Source: Scleromitrula shiraiana
Lineage: Eukaryota > Ascomycota > Leotiomycetes > Helotiales > Sclerotiniaceae
Length of the DNA: 64,000 nt
Reading direction: 5' to 3'
NCBI GenBank assembly: GCA_028455995.1
Contig: JABELC010000005.1
Span: 2,852,001-2,916,000, forward strand
Of this stretch, positions 11,867 to 22,950 are shown one piece after another. The position numbers were made by a program, and so were the translations under genes. The first letter of the stretch is position 1. Each line of letters begins with the position of its first letter. Under the pieces are notes generated by a model that was not told where the DNA came from, searched no databases, and worked only from the letters and a program-made list of their open reading frames with translations.

Positions 11867-12895
11867 AGTGGAAACGCGATATTACTAAGGCAACATAGAT
11901 TATGTATGTAGTGTTCAGTTCGTCACAATTTTTGAATGCACTTCTGTTTTTATATTTGAGATTAATAAATCAATCCTTTATATCAGAATTTAATACACTA
12001 AATTTAAATTTGAAGAAAATGGTTAATAATCAAACTAGGTCGCATAGTATATGCACTACGTTCATTGATAAATGAGCGTAGGTGATTCATGAATACGCTT
12101 GTTGACATATCCTCCTTATATTCGACATCAACAGATGTCTGCTTCGAGCAATTATGAGAATATTTACATTTTCTCATTGACGGTCAATCAATAAGTTTGG
12201 TATTGAAGTCCCCAGGCCGTTTATATTGCATATATAGATAACACCTAAGTTACACTGATGCAAGAAGACACTGCTTATTGAGAACTCCATCTATACATCA
12301 CTGGGCAGTTTTGAGCCCGGCCTCCTACGCCCCGAGAGCTACCCAGATAGGCAATCCCAGGATTAGCAGATATCATTATACGTCGTAATATAATAGATTG
12401 TTTGCACATATATGAATCTTTATAGCAACCGATGATACCTGATTGAAATTATTGGTGCTGACACGAGCAGCTATCGAATCGGTTTCTTTACGGAATGATT
12501 TTCCCATGGAATGTAAGGCATGACCCTCAAGCTATGAATCGAGAGCAATTCTCCTGTCTAATAGACATCTTGTTCTCCGATTTGAGTCTTGGGGTAAGCC
12601 TCTTGGCCTGTCACACAAGATACATCGGCTGTTTAAGTGCTGATAATTATATCTTTGTCCTGCCCGAATAGGCGTTCGATAATAATCAGACATGCAAGTT
12701 GTATCACGATGACAAGCCTGAAAGTAAACAACAACAGGACCCCTGATCTGACGAGAAAGAAAAGATTTGATCATGTGAATCATCAATAGAACAGAGGGAA
12801 ATGACCATTCGCTCACATTCTTGAATGAAGTCTAATTTGGAAATTCCGTATTATATTCAGTTTGATATATGCTGATGTAGAGTTTCTCGTATAAT
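11867..12895. other. Intergenic, hydrolase to glycosyltransferase
   Basis: About 1 kb, A/T-rich in the left third. A 94-codon minus-strand ORF (12532-12816) has no family resemblance and was not called. Nothing else was seen. Confidence 0.55.
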
Positions 12896-14188
12896 CTAAT
12901 TTTCTCTCAAAAGAGGGCCGCGCTTGAATGGCTCGATGATCTTGAAGTCCAGTGCAGGCGGGAGCTCATCTTGAGTCCAATACAAGATTCCATGCCTCAA
13001 CCAATGTGCATATGTCCCAGGCACATCATCCGAACCCTCATGCTTTCTCCACAGCGACCCTAATGTTTCCCCGTAAACCCGTAGAATCAAGCCGTGGGCC
13101 AATTTGAAACCAAAACTCTTTTGCAAGCATGCCTCAACGATCTCCCGTGCTTTCTTTTGTTCTGTGGACTCAATTTCACCAGATCCAGGAAGCGAAAGTG
13201 ACATCAGATCGAAAGCCTCCCAACCATTCCACGCAGTCATCTCGTTAATAAGCTGTGATCCTACCATAAATTCAATGGCATATATATGCTCAGCGACATA
13301 TTTAGGACCGTCCCAGTTGTCTTCTTCGTCAATTAGCCCCATTACCAGCGTCATAACCTGTCCCTGTATAATATAATCTGTCAACATTCTACTAACTTCT
13401 TCCGGTCCTATGGTTTTCCCATCTTCTTCGATTGTAAATGAACCAGAAGATCCCATCAATTCCACCCCCTGCAGCAAAGGACTACTATGCATTCCAGTTG
13501 TGGTTTCCTTGCCCCCATCTGCTGCCCATAGCTCTAATAAAAGTCTATGACATCGTGCAAAGAGTGGATTATTGCGACCAGACGCAAGAAAATAATTTGT
13601 CAAACTGCGTTCCTCAATACCTCCAGTATTATAACTGAGGACTTCGAACCGTGATGCAGGATTGCCGATAGTTTCACGCCACATGCGATCTAAGTCACCA
13701 ATCTGCATCACTCCCACATCTGCGTATACACCGCCGTACTTGAGCAGAAGAGGCCACCGAACAAGATCCGATGTATGCTGTGGTGCATAATCACCACCAA
13801 TAGTACCATTAATAAATGCACGAGGAAAAGTTTCCTCGTCAGAAATATCAAGAAAGTTTGCAACGTTGAGTGGTGAGGGGGGCAGTCGATCAAGGACGCG
13901 AACGACCCAGCCTTGCTTCGAGAAGCGTCGATGCCAGGCGCGAATATTACGTCTAGTATATGGATGCATATTCGTGAATCCTCTTTGCCAGAAAAACCAG
14001 ATATTTTTCTCATCTGAGATAGGCTTGGGGTTCAAGATATCATGGTCGATTTCCGAATCTGGACGCAAGTCAAGAAGTTCGGATGGAATGGAATGAACAC
14101 CTACTGGAACTGGGTAGATATTTGAGTCCATCTTGTTTCGCTGAGTTAAATCGAGTGGGGTGTAGTTTAGTGGCATCGATTGCATCAA
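12896..14188 (-). CDS. Glycosyltransferase, GT32/capsular-polysaccharide-synthesis type
   Basis: Intronless, 430 aa from the first Met (a second Met follows directly, and Met20 is also possible). The core is a sugar-transferase signature: NIWFFWQRGF (62-71), an Arg/Trp-rich segment RRNIRAWHRRF (79-89), and HTSDLVRWPLLLKYGGVYAD (138-157), the hallmark of GT32/Caps_synth proteins, where the segment after GGVY normally carries the metal-binding DxD. Here it reads D157-V-G, so the second Asp is Gly. The C-terminal half (LWRKHEG, GILYWTQDELPPALDF) is as in fungal members. No signal peptide or TM segment is visible. Expected reaction: transfer of a sugar from a nucleotide sugar; donor and acceptor unknown. 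Many Caps_synth-like fungal proteins are uncharacterised. Confidence 0.83.
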   Translation of the reverse strand: MMQSMPLNYTPLDLTQRNKMDSNIYPVPVGVHSIPSELLDLRPDSEIDHDILNPKPISDEKNIWFFWQRGFTNMHPYTRRNIRAWHRRFSKQGWVVRVLDRLPPSPLNVANFLDISDEETFPRAFINGTIGGDYAPQHTSDLVRWPLLLKYGGVYADVGVMQIGDLDRMWRETIGNPASRFEVLSYNTGGIEERSLTNYFLASGRNNPLFARCHRLLLELWAADGGKETTTGMHSSPLLQGVELMGSSGSFTIEEDGKTIGPEEVSRMLTDYIIQGQVMTLVMGLIDEEDNWDGPKYVAEHIYAIEFMVGSQLINEMTAWNGWEAFDLMSLSLPGSGEIESTEQKKAREIVEACLQKSFGFKLAHGLILRVYGETLGSLWRKHEGSDDVPGTYAHWLRHGILYWTQDELPPALDFKIIEPFKRGPLLREN

Positions 14189-14664
14189 TTGATGGAGTGG
14201 TTGTACTCTCTCTTGGGCCCTTTAGGTTCCTCTTTTTCAACTACAGAATGGGATTTGATGTGGTGTAGAATGAAATGGTATAGTTCTAACATAAGGGAAA
14301 TTTGAATACTTATATATATTGTTTTTGCACCTACCCCTGAATTATCTATCAAATATTAGTTCGGTATCGTTTAGTACCAGTGCTCTTGAACTTCTTGCTC
14401 ATGAAGACTCATAATTACTAGTGATTGAGCTATACCAAACTAAGTAACGCTGGTCTACCTCTACCCCCACCCCCGGGACCACTTTTGACAGATTATCAAT
14501 TTCGTCAATTCAAATCCAAGCTCAATCTCCCCCGTTGAGCCCGTCTACCTATGTATGTATGTAGTAGTCTTCAGGTACTGTTGCATCTATCACTATGAGT
14601 TTAATCAGAGCCCAACCCAACCCTGGTCAACCCAGCTCACCACCTGCAGTCCAAACCTTTCACA
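14189..14664. other. Intergenic, upstream of the glycosyltransferase
   Basis: 476 bp holding the glycosyltransferase promoter and the 3' side of the small lysine-rich ORF. A C-run lies at 14461-14476. No other feature was seen. Confidence 0.5.
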
Positions 14665-14856
14665 TCACTTCGTTTTAGGTTTCTTCTTCTGCCCCCCCTT
14701 CTTCGGTTTCCTCTCATCATCAGCCTCATTTCCCGACTTCGGTTTACTTTCTTTATCTACTTTCGCTTTTCCAGAAGTGTGAATTGACGCACTTGAATCA
14801 GATAGTGGTTCATTGGTTAGATTTGGCATTTCATCTTCGGAGAGAACTCGGGACAT
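14665..14856 (-). CDS. Small lysine-rich hypothetical protein (63 aa)
   Basis: ATG at 14856 gives 63 aa beginning MSRVLSEDEMPNL and ending in a basic tail GGQKKKPKTK. The N-terminal half is acidic/Ser-rich and the C-terminal half Lys-rich; no TM segment, signal peptide or known domain. The same frame is open further upstream to an ATG at 15042 (125 aa), but that part is Ser/His/Asn-rich and looks like translated leader. Gene status is uncertain: the polarised charge and an in-context ATG favour a real short protein, but low-complexity composition could also arise by chance. It stands alone, with about 2.9 kb of empty DNA upstream. Confidence 0.35.
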   Translation of the reverse strand: MSRVLSEDEMPNLTNEPLSDSSASIHTSGKAKVDKESKPKSGNEADDERKPKKGGQKKKPKTK

Positions 14857-17740
14857 CTTGAGATTTTGGAGGGATGTGAAATGTGTAGATGGACTCTGGT
14901 GGCGATGATACTTGTGATTTTGTGTAGAAGGGGGATGTCGTGGATTTTTGATTTGATCTAGATATTTGGATGTTGATATGAAGAATTGGAAGCTGTTTCG
15001 TGTGGATTCTTGTTTTTTAGATCCCCCGGCTCTCTCTCCCACTCACGCCACCAACACCATCTACCAATTAGGGCCATCGACAGGAAGTTTCAGTCGAGCT
15101 GCTAGGCAGATTTTTTCAAGTTCGATCAATCAGGGTCACTGTAGGCAGCTTTGTAGCTATTTCTAGAGCCAAAGAAGGCAGCTTCTTATCAAATTTTAGG
15201 TAATCCGATTAGCCTACATCATGAACATAGACCTTCGGCCATACCTTGTCAAAGTTTGACCTCGATGAAAGCCTCATTCTTGAGCCCTACTAATGCCGTA
15301 TCCAGATCCTGCAAGTGATATCTAAACTATCAAAGTTTTACATACAAAGCAAATATAAATTTCCATCCAAGTGAGGATTTATATAGGGCTTGTATTTATA
15401 GAACCATCTGTGTAGCATTTATGTTACTCAAGTAATCAACGCATGATTGACTTGATGTTCAAACCACATCGAAATACTTAAACCCCAACTTCTTCGTATA
15501 TACATATACGTGATTGTTCGTTGGCATGACCTTCTCCAACCGAGCACTTTTACAAATCGATCTACCAACAAACACAAACAACACCTAAAAGGATCCAACC
15601 CGACCAGTGACGCCTAAATTTACTAACTAGGCATTCGTAGTACCCAATTCATCGGAAAAGCCACAGAGTGTCAAAATCCCTGTTTAGCAAAAGCAATAGT
15701 CGCCTAAAGTCACTCAAGTTAGACCTCAGCTCTTGGCGAACCAACATACCAATTCAAGCAAGAGAAATCGTTGCAGCTTTTTCTTTCCTTTTTGAAACTC
15801 CCATAGCAATTAATATATGGATCCCATATGTTTGCTAATGAAAGCCCCTCTTTTCGAATCTCGTCCCAGCACTAATTCCTCCACCAGCCCAATCAATCCT
15901 CAATAATCTCTCGTCCCTCATCTACCATCTCATTATCATCATTGCTCTCACTAAATCTACATCTCTACTCCCATTTACTCAACATCTTTCCAGTTTTTCT
16001 ATCCGGCCTTCTTCCATATCCGAGTTTCGGTCCTTCGGAGAGGTTCCGTATCTTGCACAACTTTCAGTATATAAAGGAGTGCCGGGACTTTCATTACTCG
16101 TGGAATTGTGGTCTAGAAGTGACACGATGTACTTGCACCAGCTGTGTTAGTTGAAGTTGGGAATGTTGAGGGCGTAGTCTGATATGATCGCAGATGTATC
16201 CAGACATGATCTCCAAATGCCATATTGTACGAATCGTTTTGTATCGATCCACTAGACGCATCTAATCTTCAGCCCTCGTTCTCTCAACCTTAATTTTATG
16301 CCCAAGTGGTCGTTGATGTTGATGAGGAGGACATTAAGAAAATGGTTGATGATACTCAGGCTTGTACGCCTCTCTACTGATGCCTTCAATTTTTCCAGTC
16401 TTCTATTTGCCCTTCTTCCATGATTGAATGTAGTCCTTGAAGATGTACTTTACTTATTGCACTGGCCAAGTATAGATACTACTTATCAATTCCCAAATAC
16501 CATACTTGTTTCGTTCATTCATTAGTCCTCTCATAATATCAATAACCGTGGGTTTCGCGACTAGTCCCTACTTCCTCCAATAGTTGCCCAATATCATCAC
16601 AAAACACAATCTTTCGTATCCAAGAAAATGTCATCTAAACCCCCCTAGAAACATCTCCTTGAGTACAATATGATATGATACAATAAACGCATACACAAAA
16701 ATCAAACCCATAACCCGCACATCAATACTCATATCAATAACAACAGCAACACCAACAGTACCAACCACAAAAACAAAACTCACAACAAGAAAATCCCACC
16801 TACCTACAATCATACCCGACAGCCCTGAAAGTGGATATAATCTGCATATGCAGTGTAGTCAACATAGCACATTCTAGTGTCTGCTAGACAAAATTCTAGT
16901 GCTAGCTCTCCCCAGAAAATTGATTTTGCTAATCTCGAATGTGGAGTAGAATGGCCTGGTTAGCTTCTAAGGTTCTAGTCTAGTCTGGTCTAGTCATAGA
17001 ATATTCAAGGGTTAATTATCCGACCCGACTATAGTACATGAGTACCCCTTTTTGATTCTAGAATAATTGGCATAAAAAAGGTGCATTGAAATATACCTAC
17101 TGACAGACACTGACGATGAAGGTTTAAACTTAAATATGTATATAAATCTTAATCTCAATATCAGACAGGAGCCCAAGTTCATTGCTAATACTTATATAAT
17201 ATAGTACAATTGTATGCATTTCAAAGGGATTATCCTCATAGAGAGTATATAATGCTTGCTTGCTTAGTTCATGAGAAGCATCTGAATTGAGTTAAATTGT
17301 AAATCGAAAATCTTTCCATTGTACAACCCAGCTCCTGCCTCTCCCCATCACCCAAGCAAACTCTGCGGTCTCTCCGAGTAAGATGCTATGCTATAAACGC
17401 ACTCCTATCCCCATTTGCCTTGGGGCCCACGTGGTTATATATTTCCTATCAAGTTGCCACCATCAATTCGCCGCAGCTACCAAGCGATATCCGTGAAACG
17501 CCATTCCACCATTCGGAGTATGCGAATTTGGTGGCCCATCTCCTGCTTTCCTATAAACGCCTTCTTTCCCCTCTTTACCCATAAACACAATGGTATTTCA
17601 TTTCCGTATACCCGAACAAAGAAGCAAATAAAAGCCACAACATGTACAATGTACAGTAAATAATCATACATACAAGAACAAACTTCATCTCAGAATCTTA
17701 TCTCATCTCAAAACATTATCGTCAAGGGCTTGTATATACT
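14857..17740. other. Long gene-poor spacer upstream of the small ORF, 3' of PDE2
   Basis: About 2.9 kb without a supported gene. Short CTAG-rich repeats occur near 16873-16995 (tctagt/ctagtc). A 60-codon minus-strand ORF (16631-16813) encodes a Val/Ile-rich hydrophobic peptide but lacks other support. PDE2 3' sequence occupies the right end. No tRNA or snRNA structure was recognised. Confidence 0.5.
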
Positions 17741-20700
17741 TCACACCCCTGTCTCATCCGAGGATCCAAAACCACGTCTATCCGGTGTTCCAGCCGGCAT
17801 CGGTGGGCTGCTACTCTTACTTCGCTTCCAGAAATGTAAGCCATTCATACGGAAACGACTTGGTTTTTTCTTCAAGTTCCGACCCGATTCTGCTAGTACT
17901 TTCAAATCCGAAGCATCAGGTATGGTTGAACCATCGGCTGTCGAATGGCTGGTACTATTGGCCAACGGGGAATGACAAGTTGGGGTCTGGGCGGTGCGTT
18001 CTGCAGAATCATCTTCACTCGTAACGCTGGTCGCCTGTGTACTAGGTGAAAGCGGCATCTTGCCTGTCGTTGCGCTAGCCGATTGGGAGGTCCAATCACC
18101 CGCAGAGTTACTCCCCTCCGTCGTATCGCTACTCCTTTGCATATCAGATTCCCTGGGTGTCGGTGGATCCACCACAACAACATCAGTAACCAGTGATGGC
18201 TGGGCATGTATTCCGTTGATGCTTCGATCACCATTGGCCAATAATTTCACATCACGACTGGGGTGATCTAGAAGTTGGGGCGCACTCGCTGTTGCATAAC
18301 TTAATTGAAGCTGGCTAGGTTTGGATGATCTGCGTACCTCCGAGGGATATGATGCACTGCTAGAATTGCGAGAGTTGGGCAACGAGAGATCTGGTGACGA
18401 TTGCTTTGTACCTTTTGGAGACTCGGAGACCGAGCCATGATTTGGTGCAATCGGGCCCTTGTTGAGTATTGCCTGAACTCGAAGAGTGGAGGCGTCCGGG
18501 GATTTATTGTTCCCCAAAGCCTGATCTGTGTTTCCGTCCACTGGCTGTGCTAGGCTCATTGTACGAGGAGAGCGCATCCCATCATGCATACCTAATCGAT
18601 CACTTTCTTGAATTGCCTTGACTTGTTCTAAAGCTATCCGATCTTCCCAAGCGGCTTTGTTTAGTTCTAACTCATCAACACAAAACCTCATACCTGGCAT
18701 AACATCTGTCACGCCCGCAAAAAGGGGAATGGCGAACATATTCATGAAACCTATTTGTGACTTGCCCAGCTCGATAATCTCTCGCACAGGCGCAGCATAC
18801 AAGGCCGAGGGTATACCTAGGTCCTGCTCCATTGCAGCTTGACGAGCAAACTCATCCGTCAGAATCTCAGTCCACTTAGAAGCCACGTCAAACCTTCGTG
18901 CCTATTGCTAGATTAGTATTGTATCACCTACTGGATCGTGTTCTATGCTTAAACCTACCACGTTGCTAATGTCGGCGCATTTTATGAGCAGGGAACACGC
19001 CAGCGTCCTTTGATCATCTATGAGTCTCCCATTCCAACCATCCGTGCCTCCGTTTTCATACAGCTTTTCCTGTAAATAGCCCAGTTTTCTCATATAATCG
19101 AAATGCAACCCCATGTCCGTTGCTAGTATTGAACTTATCATTAGCTGACGCATTTCAACCCCATGAAATGCCGCGGGCCAATGACGTCTAAGGATTTGCG
19201 AGTACGCCGCGCAGTGAAACGATTCCAACACTGATCTATCATTATACAATTGAGCTAGAGGAGCATTTAGAGTGACGAGGAATGCGTTATTGACACCAGG
19301 ATGGCCAACGTCATGACCAATAGCCGTAATCATCAAGGTGAGTGCATCAAACGGCCTGATGAGCTCGGCTACTGGTGATGATATTTGTGGCATTACTTCT
19401 TCCGAGAGTGAGTATTCTGGTAACCTGCCCAGGCGTACAAGAAAATGGAAGATAGCTTGTAAGACATCAACGACATGACGGAAGTTATGATACGGAACAA
19501 AGGCATTGTATGCTGACCGGCTGGCGATAAGAAACCCGGTTAGGTTTTCTGCAACGGGTGTCAGCATGATTGGAATCATATATTAACCGAAACATAGCCA
19601 GAAATTGCTGAAAGCTTACCTGTCGATATCCGCCATTTCTCTAGTTCCGGCATGGAAAGTGCATGCTGTAACATTAACGATGCTGCAAAGAGAAGCTCAT
19701 CATCGCTGAACTCATGCGCTGAAAAATGCCAGGAACCGATGGCTGATATGATTCGTTCTCTTCGTTCTAATTCCACAGCTATTCTTAGATGGCCATACTC
19801 TTCGTCTTCTTCACTATTCATCCTACAAATCCCGTCCATCAACCCAGACACCATCGCCTCTCGCAAATATGCATAGGGCTTCTGATCATCATACCCAACC
19901 CACGAGCGCTTCCTGCCCCTCTTCATATCCATGAGGGCCCTCTGATCCTTCGATGCATCTTTATGCGCTCGGTATGCATGCACTGCCAGACTCGGTAATC
20001 GCTCCAGTAATATGGGACTAGTTAGGACGTCTACTGCTCCCACATCCAAAAATTTCATTGTTCTTCTCTGATCTAAGGGAATATATATACCACCTGATTT
20101 TCTTTTCGTACTCCCCGTATCGTTCCCGAAGAGAGATGGTGGTTCTGATTTAGAGCTCAATCGTATTCTCGATGTTGGCCCCGCGGGGTCTTCATCCGGA
20201 ATTGAAACCACAGCTACTGGAACCACCAACTTGGACAAATTGTGGTTTTGAATTTCAGAAGTGACCCATTGTAACAACTTAAGTCCATAAGACTCTCGAA
20301 TCGAATCGCCATCGTAAAAATCGGCCAATTGCTGTTTAGAGCTAGGTGATGGTGTCCTCACTTCTCTCGAAGGTCGGTCATTCAATTGATCTTCGTAGGG
20401 GATGTCTATAAGGACAAGAGTAGGTATTAAATCTGGGATTGATGCGCGATTTAAATCGGAGAGTTTCGATATACAGGATTTTCCGGAAGCACAAACGTGA
20501 ACTATGTGAACAAGTCAATTGGAGTCAATAACAGTCATCGACAGATCAATCGAGTGCTTCATAATCTACCTACCTTCACTGAATGTCCCCAGTAAAATTT
20601 TCACATTGTTGTCGAGTAGACTGCCTGCTCGAGGAGTTGAAGCGCCATCGGCGGTAGGATTCGAAAAATCGAAGACAGATGTCGCATCTGGCAGCACATC

Positions 20701-20772
20701 TTCCTTGCGCACCAATTTGTCCTCTAGAGCTGTGCGATCCACGTAGACAATATTGCACGCGGCGTAGTCCAT
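17741..20772 (-). CDS. pde2: High-affinity 3',5'-cyclic-nucleotide phosphodiesterase PDE2 (class I, HD domain)
   Basis: Complement of join 17741..18901, 18959..19548, 19620..20501, 20574..20772, giving 943 aa from MDYAACNIVYVDR. Class I PDEs hydrolyse cAMP (some cGMP) to 5'-AMP and set cAMP/PKA signalling. Catalytic motifs: YHNFRHVVDV (His381 acid, His385 metal), TAIGHDVGHPGVNN (His439, Asp440, His443) and KCADISNV (Asp553). All expected metal ligands are present. Residues 60-130 carry the fungal PDE2 N-terminal region (HVCASGKSC, PTLVLIDIPYED). After about residue 620 a Ser/Thr/Pro-rich, probably disordered tail of about 320 residues ends in a basic patch (KKKPSRFRMNG). Introns of 57, 71 and 72 nt all have GT-AG ends and close phase on conserved sequence. 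A further in-frame ATG upstream (to 20883) is judged leader. Confidence 0.93.
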
Positions 20773-21114
20773 TACTGCCACTCTCACTCCGCGGCGCCGA
20801 AGTCTATGTGCCCACTTCTTCCACCAGTATCGGATAGTATATCTCGAATAAATTATTGATTGACAGTATGAAAGGATAATCAAGAAAAGAATCCTCGAAC
20901 TCTACAGGCTTCGATACCCAATTATCGTTGTCGCACGGGGAAAGGATGGCTCGAGCGTGGGCGCCTCTTTTTTATTTGTTTCGACCGAACGACCGAGTCC
21001 GTTCAATCACAGATGGGGAAATTTCAAATTTCTTTGTTTTATTGGAGAAAGGGGGAGGGGGAAAGCGAAGGGGGGAAATATTTTCCTTAATGAAAGTGCA
21101 ATGACGATATTGGT

Positions 21115-21165
21115 CTGAAATTGGAATTGAAATTGAAATTGGAATTGGAATTGGAATTGGAATTC
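21115..21165. repeat. (GGAATT)n-type imperfect hexamer repeat
   Basis: Alternating GAAATT and GGAATT units, about eight in a row, about 350 bp upstream of the PDE2 start. The related motif recurs less regularly at 21199-21230. Confidence 0.85.
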
Positions 21166-21255
21166 AGATTTGATTGAGAGACCGAGGAATTTTGGATATA
21201 GAAATTGGAATTGGAAATTTGGATTTCGATTGGATTAAATTTTGGAAAGAGGGGG

Positions 21256-21300
21256 GAGGAGGAGGAGAAGGAGGAGGAGGAGGAGGAGGAGGAGGAGGGG
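21256..21300. repeat. (GGA)n trinucleotide repeat
   Basis: Pure-purine GGA/GGAGAA tract of about 45 bp on the plus strand, non-coding, in the PDE2 upstream region. Confidence 0.9.
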
Positions 21301-21550
21301 GTAGAATTTAACGTGGATGTGAAAGAATGAGAGAAGATGTAATGGAAGTCCGAGTCCTCTTTTTTGTCTTTTTTGTTTTGTTATTACGACAGAAAAAGAA
21401 AAACATAAAATAGAACAATACAGTAAAGTGGAATATGATATGGTATTGGTATTGGTATTGGAATTGATATTGATATTGGTAATGAGTATGTATACTCAGG
21501 GTATGTGTATGAGTATAGGTATAGTATAATATGTGTATGGGTGGTTGTGG

Positions 21551-21555
21551 TTATG

Positions 21556-21587
<32 letters not shown>

Positions 21588-21611
21588 TAGTATGTATAGT
21601 ATGTATGTATG
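21551..21611. repeat. (GTAT)n tetranucleotide repeat
   Basis: About a dozen GTAT units with two GTATA interruptions; next to an A/T-and-G-rich tract with (TATTGG)n at about 21441-21480. Confidence 0.88.
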
Positions 21612-21885
21612 GGTACTGGGCAAGTTTTATTTAAGAAGTGCGGGTTTGAGTTTCGCCTTTTTTTTTTTCTCTCTCGCGATGACAAGGAATACCTGTAAAA
21701 TGTAATGTAATGTAATATAATGTAATGTATGATCAATTGATGAGAGAGAATCAAAAAATTCCGAGTAAAAAAAAAGAGTTGAGAATTTCCACTCTTTCGA
21801 GGTACTATACAGTATTGTAATTGTTCTGCATTCTAGAACTTCCAAAAGGTTTGTCTTGTAATGAAGATGGTTTTTAGTGAGATTT

Positions 21886-22012
21886 ATAAAGAAAGAAGGA
21901 AAGGAGGGAAGGAGGAAGGGAGGGGAGGAAGGGAGAGAGGGAGGAAGGGAGAGAAGGAGGAAGGGGAGGAAGGGAGAGAGGGAGGAAGGGGAGGAAGGAA
22001 GGAAGAAAGAAA
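21886..22012. repeat. Homopurine GGAA/GGGA tract
   Basis: About 125 bp of almost pure purine on the plus strand, built from variants of GGAGGAAGGGAG. It shows mirror-like symmetry, so H-DNA is sterically possible. Confidence 0.85.
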
Positions 22013-22182
22013 ATAGAACCAAAGAGGAGTATTATAATAACAATATGTATTGTAAAGGTATCCCATCCTATCCAAATCTATTTGTCTAGGTAAATAGCCC
22101 AAATTGAAATTCACGGATTGAAGCCCGTAAATTCTTTTGATAACACATTAATTGTGTATATATTTATTGTAGTAATAGTATT

Positions 22183-22290
22183 ATGTTATATTATGTTATA
22201 TTATATTATATTATATTATATTTTATTATATTATATTATATTATATTATGTTATATCATATCATATCATATCATATCATGTTATATAATG
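22183..22290. repeat. (TTATA)n pentanucleotide satellite
   Basis: About 20 units of TTATA, changing to TCATA in the last third (CATATCATAT) before returning to TTATA. Confidence 0.88.
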
Positions 22291-22768
22291 TCATGAAGAA
22301 AGGAATTGTTTAATAGTAATCGATTATCTAGGTATATATTATCTAGTTATATATGTATGGCTTGAAAGAGAACATTGGAGTACCCGTGGACACTGCTGTT
22401 GCTGCTGCTGTAGGAAGGAGTAGATATTAGGTAAGGTATAAATTGAACCTTTCGTTCTCATGCCATTTGTTAAAAGGTACCACTGTAACACCACCATAAG
22501 AATGAATTAATGAAGAGGAAGGAAGTACCTGAAGTGGATTGGAGAAGGAAGGAAGAAGGAGAAAGACAGGAAGAAGATTGATTAGGAAAATATACTAGAA
22601 CTAATTTAATTCTATATCAAGTAATAATTATAATTATATAGAACTCATATAAAAAATCCACATAAAAATCTAGAATTTTACAAAAAAAGAAAAGAAAAAC
22701 AAGATTTGTGACTAAAATGTTTCTAGAAAGTCAATAGAAAAAACCAAAATTTTATTTAGAAGGAAAAA

Positions 22769-22852
22769 GGAAGCAGTAAAGAAGCAGTAAAGAAGCAGTA
22801 GAGAAGCAGTAAGGAAGCAGTAAGGAAGCAGTAAGGAAGCAGTAAGGAAGCA
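22769..22852. repeat. 11-bp minisatellite (AAGCAGTAARG)
   Basis: About seven head-to-tail copies of an 11-bp unit. The left copies carry AAAG and the right copies AAGG, so the array has two homogenised halves. Confidence 0.9.
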
Positions 22853-22900
22853 AGTGTACATACAGCAAGGTTCCCGAGATCTAGTTCAAAAAGAATCGTT

Positions 22901-22950
22901 CACCCGTCACACCCGTCCCACCCGTCCCACCCGTCCCACTTGTCCCACCC
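22901..22950. repeat. 10-bp minisatellite (CACCCGTCCC)
   Basis: Five copies of a C-rich 10-bp unit. About 30 bp further on, a separate 13-bp unit (CCACCTTACTCTA-like) is repeated three times at about 22976-23010. Confidence 0.88.

Noticed and set aside
12532..12816. 94-codon minus-strand ORF
   Set aside because: No recognisable family or domain, isolated in a spacer.
16631..16813. 60-codon hydrophobic minus-strand ORF
   Set aside because: A single Val/Ile-rich stretch with no other sign of a gene; likely composition.
22769..22852. CRISPR-like array
   Set aside because: Units are contiguous without spacers, and the host is a eukaryote.
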